Shown in pieces: positions 6,643-10,599 of a stretch of 10,599 nt of DNA. The DNA comes from an uncultured Collinsella sp. (GTDB taxonomy: Bacteria; Actinomycetota; Coriobacteriia; Coriobacteriales; Coriobacteriaceae), in the NCBI GenBank assembly GCA_900548365.1, contig URKM01000061.1:1-10599 (forward strand), given 5' to 3'. The stretch's first letter is position 1. Each line of letters starts with the position of its first letter. The notes under the pieces were generated by a model. That model was not told the origin of the DNA, made no database searches, and saw only the letters and a program-made list of their open reading frames with translations. The position numbers and the translations under genes were made by a program.

Positions 6643-8412
6643 TCACTCGCCTCCCTTCATCTGCGACCTCGCTATGTCGCGGTAGACCGCGCAGGTCTCC
6701 ATGAGCTCCTCGTGCGTGCCCTTCCCCTCGATGCGCCCGTCCTTGAGCACGACGATCCGGTCGGCGTGCAAGATGGTCGAGATACGCTGGGCGATGATGA
6801 GCACCGCGGCGCCGCGCGTCTCGGGCACGAGCGCGCGGCGCAGGGCGGCATCGGTCTTGAAGTCGAGCGCGGAGAAGCTGTCGTCGAAGATATAGAGGTC
6901 GGCGCGCTTCATGAGGGCGCGCGCGATGGACAGGCGCTGGCGCTGGCCGCCGGAGAAGTTGGTGCCGCCCTGCGCCACCGGCGTCTCCAGACCCTGCGGC
7001 AAGTCGAAGACGAACTCGCTCTGCGCGACCTCGAGCGCATGGCGCATCGCGGCCTCGTCCGCCGTGTCGTCGCCGTAGCGCAGGTTGCTCGCCACCGTGC
7101 CCGAGAACAGCCACGCCTTCTGCGGCACATAGGAGATCGCGCCGCGCAGGTCGCGTTGCGCCAGGTCGCGCACGTCGACGCCGCGGAAGCGCACCGCGCC
7201 CTCCGTCACGTCGTGCAGGCGCAGCAGCATCTTCGCGATGGTCGATTTTCCCGAGCCGGTCGATCCGATGATGGCCGTGGTCTGCCCGCGCTTGCAAGCG
7301 AAGGACAGGTCGTGCAAGGTGTCCTCGTCCGCATCTTCGAAGCGGAAGGACGCGTGGTCGAAGACGGCGACGTCGTCGGAAGCCGCCTCGCGCGCCGCGG
7401 ACGCGGCCGCCGGATCGGCACCGGGAGCAGGAGCGGCGAACGCCGCCGGTTCGACGCCGTCTGCGATCTCCGGTTGAAGGTCGATGACGGCGGCGGCGCG
7501 ATCGAGGCAGGCCTTCGCACGCGGCAGGGTGAGCGCGACGATCTGCGCCATCATCACGAAGAAGAGGATGAGCATCGCGTACTCGAGCACCGCCGACACG
7601 CTGGCGATCTGCATGGCATGGGCGCCCACGCGGTTGCCACCCAGCCACAAGACCGCTACCTCGGCGATGTTCATGAAGAAGAACGCCGAGCAGTCGAGGC
7701 CGGCGAACAGCAGGTTCACCTTGATAGCGCGGTCCGCGTAACTCGTGAACACCTCGTCGAGCCGGCGCTCGGCATGGCGCTCCTTATTGAAGGCGCGGAT
7801 GACGCGGGCGCCCACGATGCTCTCACGCAGCACCACGTTCATGCGGTCGATGAGCTTTTGCAGGCTCATGAAGATGGGCGCCGCCTTGGCGACCGTCACC
7901 ACGGCGATCGCGAGCACGATCGCGACCACCGCGGCGAGGAGCATGCCCATCTGGTAATCGATCATGCACGCCATGACGATGCCCGCGACCGAGAGGAACG
8001 GCACCGGCAGCACGAGCTGGATCGTAGCGATGACGGACTGCTGGATCACGTTGGTATCGTTAAGCGTACGCGTGATCATGGAACCCGTGCCGAAGCGCTC
8101 GAAATCGCCGCCCGAAAACGCGAGGGACGCGTCGTAGACGGCGTTGCGTATGTCGCGCGCCACGTTGGATGCGAGCTTGGCCGCCAGGTACGCGCCGGTC
8201 ATGGCGCCGCCGCTCGCCAGCAGCGAGGCTCCCAGCATGGCTAGGCCGCCGCGCACGATATAGTCGAAATCGCCCGTGCCGATGCCGGTGTTGATCATAT
8301 CCGCGAGCATCGTGGGAACGAGCAGCGTGCCCACGTTGTCGACCAGCAGCACCAGCAGCGTGACCGCCACCAGCGCGCGATAGGGCTTCATGAATCGGAA
8401 CAGCAACTTCAT
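6643..8412 (-). CDS. ABC exporter half-transporter with degenerate Walker B, consensus signature (MdlA/LmrC-like)
   Basis: A 589-residue half-transporter and partner of the next gene. The start at 8412 (MKLLFRFMKPY) is preferred because AAGGAGG lies eight bases upstream. An ATG two codons earlier is too close to that site, and a frame extending to 8487 adds a non-conserved Arg-rich stretch. Residues about 12-300 hold six membrane helices, and about 315-345 an Ala/Pro-rich linker. The ATPase spans about 347-589: Walker A GSTGSGKST (383-391), Q-loop Gln431, intact signature FSGGQRQR (486-493), Walker B LYIFDD (506-511) with Asp511 in place of the catalytic Glu, and Gln542 where the switch His is expected. 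These losses mirror the signature defect of the partner, so together they predict one active and one inactive ATP site, as in TM287/288, LmrCD and BmrCD. It lies 128 bp downstream of a marR-type gene on the same strand, suggesting a regulated export operon. Confidence 0.93.
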   Translation of the reverse strand: MKLLFRFMKPYRALVAVTLLVLLVDNVGTLLVPTMLADMINTGIGTGDFDYIVRGGLAMLGASLLASGGAMTGAYLAAKLASNVARDIRNAVYDASLAFSGGDFERFGTGSMITRTLNDTNVIQQSVIATIQLVLPVPFLSVAGIVMACMIDYQMGMLLAAVVAIVLAIAVVTVAKAAPIFMSLQKLIDRMNVVLRESIVGARVIRAFNKERHAERRLDEVFTSYADRAIKVNLLFAGLDCSAFFFMNIAEVAVLWLGGNRVGAHAMQIASVSAVLEYAMLILFFVMMAQIVALTLPRAKACLDRAAAVIDLQPEIADGVEPAAFAAPAPGADPAAASAAREAASDDVAVFDHASFRFEDADEDTLHDLSFACKRGQTTAIIGSTGSGKSTIAKMLLRLHDVTEGAVRFRGVDVRDLAQRDLRGAISYVPQKAWLFSGTVASNLRYGDDTADEAAMRHALEVAQSEFVFDLPQGLETPVAQGGTNFSGGQRQRLSIARALMKRADLYIFDDSFSALDFKTDAALRRALVPETRGAAVLIIAQRISTILHADRIVVLKDGRIEGKGTHEELMETCAVYRDIARSQMKGGE

Positions 8413-8540
8413 ACGCATCTCCTCCTTACGGCGCCGCAAAGCGGTCGCCCCTCCCTCTGCCTGCGGGCCCACTCCCCGCTCCCGCAAGCGCCGCTGCCGG
8501 TCGAGCCGAGCAACCCGCAGCCGCGCGCGGATGCGGCACG

Positions 8541-8996
8541 CTACCCGCGGCCCTCGTTCATGCTCGTGAACTCGGCGTCGAGCGCCTCGGTGTACTTGTT
8601 CGCCAGCTCGAGCAGGGTAGCGCGCTCGTCCGCCGTGAGCGTGCAGAAAGCGCGGCGCTCGGCCTCGATACCGGGCACGATGTTCTCCTTCGCAAAGACC
8701 ACGCCCGCGGGCGTGAGCGACGCCTGCTTGCTCTTGCGGCTTCCGGGCTCGAACGACAGCTCGATGAGCTCGCGCGATTCCAGCGATTTGAGCGCCGAGT
8801 TGATGGTCTGCTTGCTGTACGACCAGGCGATGGCGATGCTGCGTAGCGATGCCGTTCCGCCCGCGCGCACCAGCTCGTACAGCATCCAGTACGCGCAGCT
8901 CGACAGCCCGCAGCTCCGGGCGAACTGCCCATACAGGCGGTCGGCGGCGTTGTAGAGATAGTCGAGTTGTGCCGGGCTATCGATATCTGCAGCCAT
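8541..8996 (-). CDS. MarR-family transcriptional regulator
   Basis: A 151-residue winged-helix regulator of the length usual for MarR. N-terminal helices (about 8-45) are followed by the DNA-binding part: a helix-turn-helix around LRSIAIAWSYSKQTINSALK (51-70), helix LESRELIEL (72-80), and a wing SFEPGSRKSKQASLTPAG (81-98). The wing is rich in Arg, Lys and Ser, as expected. C-terminal helices (about 100-145) would complete the dimer interface. It precedes the two ABC exporter genes on the same strand, so by analogy with many MarR-exporter pairs it probably represses them and itself until an effector binds; this is inference. Translation starts four bases after a run of nine G, which replaces an ordinary Shine-Dalgarno sequence. 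Confidence 0.9.
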   Translation of the reverse strand: MAADIDSPAQLDYLYNAADRLYGQFARSCGLSSCAYWMLYELVRAGGTASLRSIAIAWSYSKQTINSALKSLESRELIELSFEPGSRKSKQASLTPAGVVFAKENIVPGIEAERRAFCTLTADERATLLELANKYTEALDAEFTSMNEGRG

Positions 8997-8997
8997 G

Positions 8998-9016
8998 CTT
9001 CCCCCCCCCTTTTTTT
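8998..9016 (-). repeat. Homopolymer tract A7-G9 at the marR ribosome-binding site
   Basis: On the plus strand nine C (9001-9009) are followed by seven T (9010-9016). On the marR transcript this is seven A, nine G, then AAGC and the ATG. The G run is the only sequence able to serve as Shine-Dalgarno site, so length changes by strand slippage would alter spacing and translation. The 6-bp hairpin CGCAGA/TCTGCG (9019-9024 and 9032-9037) sits directly upstream in the same leader. Confidence 0.7.
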
Positions 9017-9062
9017 CGCGCAGAAGGCCGATCTGCGTTGCCGGAGGTCGACCGCGGTGCGT

Positions 9063-9080
9063 ATTTTATCCGATTTCGGA
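9063..9080 (-). promoter_or_regulatory. Candidate marR promoter -10 with adjacent inverted repeat (possible operator)
   Basis: On the minus strand TAAAAT (9063-9068) is a good -10 hexamer about 67 bases before the marR ATG. Immediately upstream is the inverted repeat TCCGA-TT-TCGGA (9069-9080, plus-strand reading), which would lie in the spacer between -10 and a weak -35. That is a common place for a MarR-type autorepressor site. The repeat is short and no second copy was found by eye, so operator function is only a suggestion. Confidence 0.35.
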
Positions 9081-9153
9081 CATAGAGCAGAATACTACCG
9101 AGAGAGAATCACGGTCAACAGACGCGCGAAGGTTGCGCCACGGCAACGAAAAA

Positions 9154-9182
9154 CGGCCCCGGCGCACGAGGCACCGGAGCCG
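9154..9182 (-). terminator. Intrinsic terminator of the 103-residue gene
   Basis: CGGCCCCGG (9154-9162) pairs with CCGGAGCCG (9174-9182) with a single C-A mismatch. On the minus strand the stem is followed by five T and CG. It lies about 28 bp after the stop codon at 9210 and upstream of the marR promoter, so it separates the two genes. Confidence 0.8.
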
Positions 9183-9209
9183 AAAAGGGGGACGAAGCAT
9201 GCGCGGGCG

Positions 9210-9521
9210 CTACTCGGGACGCACCCAGCCTTCCTGGATGGACGCGTGGAACGTCGCGTCAGCGAAGAGGTCGTGGACGCTCTTGCCGTCGCGCCACGGC
9301 AGCTCGATGAGCTCGGACAGCGTGGTGACCAGATCGGAGCAATCGCTGAAGCGACCCTTGGGGTTCAGCTTCTCGCAGTCCTGGACGCGCCAGTACCCGT
9401 CGGTGTGGGTGATGTAATACTCATGTCCATCGACATCCATGAATACGCGAGTCTTGGAGCGCAGGTAAGTCAGCAGCTCCTCAAACGAAAACGCAAGGGT
9501 ATCGTCTACCTTCAATCCCAT
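9210..9521 (-). CDS. Unrecognised small soluble protein (103 residues)
   Basis: I do not recognise the family. The start at 9521 is chosen because a perfect AAGGAGG lies five bases upstream. The frame continues open to 9746, but that extension has no ribosome site and covers the hairpins of the leader. The protein is acidic, with no signal peptide or membrane segment. The first part alternates charged and hydrophobic residues suggesting a helix (FSFEELLTYLRSK, 11-23), followed by likely beta strands (VFMDVDGHEYYITHTDGYWR, 26-45). Then comes a second helical part (CSDLVTTLSELIEL, 61-74) and a C-terminal SIQEGWVRPE. Two cysteines (49, 61) are present. It has its own terminator and appears to be monocistronic. 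No function is proposed. Confidence 0.8.
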   Translation of the reverse strand: MGLKVDDTLAFSFEELLTYLRSKTRVFMDVDGHEYYITHTDGYWRVQDCEKLNPKGRFSDCSDLVTTLSELIELPWRDGKSVHDLFADATFHASIQEGWVRPE

Positions 9522-9541
9522 GGCTGCCTCCTTGGCGTCGT

Positions 9542-9590
9542 ACGCCCGCTCGGGCGTTTGGGTAACATTGCCTACCTCACAGTTAACGCC
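9542..9590 (-). promoter_or_regulatory. Leader of the 103-residue gene with mutually exclusive pairings
   Basis: ACGCCCG (9542-9548) and CGGGCGT (9551-9557) form a tight hairpin ending nine bases before the AAGGAGG site (9527-9533). The same central segment, GGCGTT (9553-9558), can instead pair with AACGCC (9585-9590), which is transcribed earlier on the minus strand. Only one of the two pairings can form, an arrangement resembling an attenuator or RNA switch. No known riboswitch core is recognised. Confidence 0.35.
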
Positions 9591-9669
9591 TGGGAGCTTA
9601 CACCGCCATGATGAAATAGGCAGACGGCATGCATGTTCGAGCAACGGTAGCAAGATGGGCGCAAACGCA

Positions 9670-9704
9670 GCGAGCGATGCCGAAAGTATTCCGACATCGC
9701 TCGC
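9670..9704. repeat. Perfect 10-bp inverted repeat between DedA and the 103-residue gene
   Basis: GCGAGCGATG (9670-9679) and CATCGCTCGC (9695-9704) are perfect complements around a 15-base loop. Neither side is followed by a T tract, so it is not a classical terminator. It may be a read-through barrier after the DedA gene, an RNA structure in the next gene's leader, or a protein-binding site. Confidence 0.5.
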
Positions 9705-9769
9705 AAACAAGCAGCTCGCTTCTAGATTTGATACACGCCGTGGCACGGATTATTTGGTGGCGCCCGGCA

Positions 9770-9799
9770 GCGCGGACGGGCGGCTGCGCCCATCCGCGC
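9770..9799 (-). other. Stable hairpin just after the DedA stop codon
   Basis: The arms GCGCGGA-C-GGGCG (9770-9782) and CGCCC-A-TCCGCGC (9787-9799) pair with one C-A mismatch around a GCTG loop, three bases past the stop codon. There is no T tract on the minus strand afterwards (TGCCGGGCGCC follows). It may protect the 3' end or act in Rho-dependent termination rather than as an intrinsic terminator. Confidence 0.45.
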
Positions 9800-9802
9800 G
9801 GT

Positions 9803-10441
9803 TTATTTGGTCGCGTCTTTCTCCTTCATCGCGGGGACGATACGCTTCACGACCCACCAGGCGATGACGGCGAGGGCGACGACGATGATCACGACCTTCA
9901 CCACGTCGGAGACCCACTCGGCCTGCGCGGTGACCTGCTCCCACGCGCCGCCGGCCCAGAAGCCCAGGGTGCACAGGATCGCGTTCCATGCCAGCGAGCC
10001 CACCAGCGTGTAGAGGGCGAAGCGGACCATGTTCATCTTCGCCGTGCCCGCGGGGATGGAGATCAGGCTGCGGACCACCGGGATGCAGCGGCAGATGAGC
10101 ACGGTGATCTGGCCTTTGCGGTCGAACCAGCCGATGGCCTTGGAAACATCATCGGACTTGAAACCGAGCATGCGCATCGGCTTGGTATCGAAAAAGCCCT
10201 CGAGGCGCTTCTGCGAGAGCAGGCGCCCGATTCCGTAGAGGAAATACGCGCCCACCACGGACCCCACGGTGGCGAAGGCGATCACGCCGCCGAGCGACAT
10301 ATCGGTCTGCGTGGCGAGGAAGCCGGAGAGCGGCAGGATGACCTCGCTGGGAATGGGCGGGAAAACGTTCTCGAGCAGAATGAGGGCGGCGACGGCGAAA
10401 TAGCCGAAGTCGCTGATGAACTGGAAGAATGCCTCTTGCAT
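9803..10441 (-). CDS. DedA-family (SNARE-associated) integral membrane protein
   Basis: A 212-residue inner-membrane protein. The start at 10441 (MQEAFFQFISDFG) gives the normal DedA length and follows GAAAGG seven bases upstream; an upstream ATG at 10543 would add 34 residues rich in Arg and Cys that do not fit the family. Key DedA motifs are present: ENVFPPIPSEVILPLSGFLA (24-43) with Glu24 and Glu33 in the first re-entrant region, GSVVGAYFLYGIGR (60-73), and CRCIPVVRSLISIPAGTAKM (117-136) with Arg118 and Arg124. A long C-terminal membrane helix (about 178-198) ends in a Lys-rich tail. Members are polyprenyl-phosphate or phospholipid carriers; some (UptA) recycle undecaprenyl phosphate for wall synthesis. 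Which lipid this one handles cannot be told from sequence. It is apparently a single-gene unit. Confidence 0.92.
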   Translation of the reverse strand: MQEAFFQFISDFGYFAVAALILLENVFPPIPSEVILPLSGFLATQTDMSLGGVIAFATVGSVVGAYFLYGIGRLLSQKRLEGFFDTKPMRMLGFKSDDVSKAIGWFDRKGQITVLICRCIPVVRSLISIPAGTAKMNMVRFALYTLVGSLAWNAILCTLGFWAGGAWEQVTAQAEWVSDVVKVVIIVVALAVIAWWVVKRIVPAMKEKDATK

Positions 10442-10450
10442 GGATGAACC

Positions 10451-10478
10451 TTTCGGACGAATTGCCCGAAATATGATA
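10451..10478 (-). promoter_or_regulatory. DedA leader: candidate -10 and hairpin touching the ribosome site
   Basis: On the minus strand TATCAT (10473-10478) is a plausible -10 about 35 bases before the ATG, with only a weak -35 upstream. The downstream bases TTTCGG/CCGAAA (10451-10456 and 10466-10471) form a 6-bp stem whose last bases overlap the GAAAGG ribosome site, so the stem could limit initiation. The remaining 120 bp to the window end are GC-rich with no supported gene. Confidence 0.35.
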
Positions 10479-10599
10479 CGTGTCCCCCGCCGATACGCGG
10501 AAACCTCGACGGAATGAGGACAATTCGGCTGCAGACTCACCATATCTCGCGACTCCGCGCCATGACGGGGTCGCCGCCGCGGGCCGGGGCGCGGCGGGA

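Noticed and set aside
6316..8244. 642-codon open frame on the plus strand opposite the first ABC gene (and similar frames at 4620-5777 and 5850-6704)
   Set aside because: His/Arg/Asp/Glu-rich translations typical of the reverse strand of GC-rich coding DNA; the minus-strand proteins carry every expected ABC motif.
8413..8487. N-terminal extension of the first ABC protein
   Set aside because: Adds a non-conserved Arg/Gly stretch; the strong AAGGAGG fits the ATG at 8412.
9522..9746. N-terminal extension of the 103-residue protein
   Set aside because: No ribosome site for the upstream ATG and the region holds the RNA hairpins; AAGGAGG fits the ATG at 9521.
1..10599. Search by eye for tRNA genes, CRISPR arrays, insertion sequences, att sites and toxin-antitoxin or defence genes
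   Set aside because: No cloverleaf, spaced direct-repeat array, transposase/integrase motif or recognised defence domain was seen.

Overview
The window looks like chromosomal DNA of a high-GC Gram-positive actinobacterium, most likely of the class Coriobacteriia (a Collinsella-like gut organism). This is inferred from the GC-rich coding sequence, the Shine-Dalgarno sequences close to AAGGAGG, a surface protein with an InlB-type (Listeria-Bacteroides) repeat and a sortase-like tail, and the MarR plus paired ABC half-transporter arrangement. No rRNA, tRNA, insertion sequence, phage gene or CRISPR array lies inside the window. The left edge may be the leader of an rRNA operon whose genes lie outside, because the minus strand ends in a motif resembling the conserved element upstream of 16S/23S genes.

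Layout. Seven of the eight genes are on the minus strand. From left to right: a non-coding edge (1-421) with a strong hairpin/terminator; a secreted, probably wall-anchored protein (422-2203) with a lysozyme-like domain, a long acidic linker, one InlB B-repeat and an LPQTFD-plus-membrane tail; branched-chain aminotransferase ilvE (2494-3534); a 349-bp divergent intergenic region; serine O-acetyltransferase cysE (3884-4591, the only plus-strand gene); a two-gene heterodimeric ABC exporter (6643-8412 and 4701-6641) with a MarR-type regulator just upstream (8541-8996); an unrecognised 103-residue protein (9210-9521); and a DedA-family membrane protein (9803-10441).

How the genes fit together. 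The clearest functional unit is marR - ABC half 1 - ABC half 2. All three point the same way, the two half-transporters are separated by a single nucleotide, and a textbook intrinsic terminator (4627-4658) ends the unit. The two ATPase halves are degenerate in complementary ways (Asp for the catalytic Glu and Gln for the switch His in one, a damaged signature motif in the other). That predicts one working and one non-hydrolysing ATP site, as in known heterodimeric multidrug exporters. A C9/T7 homopolymer sits exactly at the marR ribosome-binding site, and a small inverted repeat lies between its putative promoter hexamers. IlvE and CysE are ordinary amino-acid metabolism enzymes transcribed divergently. 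CysE is the short form and carries an unusual C-terminal coiled-coil tail.

Nothing here amounts to a clearly new multi-gene system. The items most worth a second look are the surface protein, the homopolymer at the marR start, the CysE tail, and the alternative RNA pairings upstream of the 103-residue gene.
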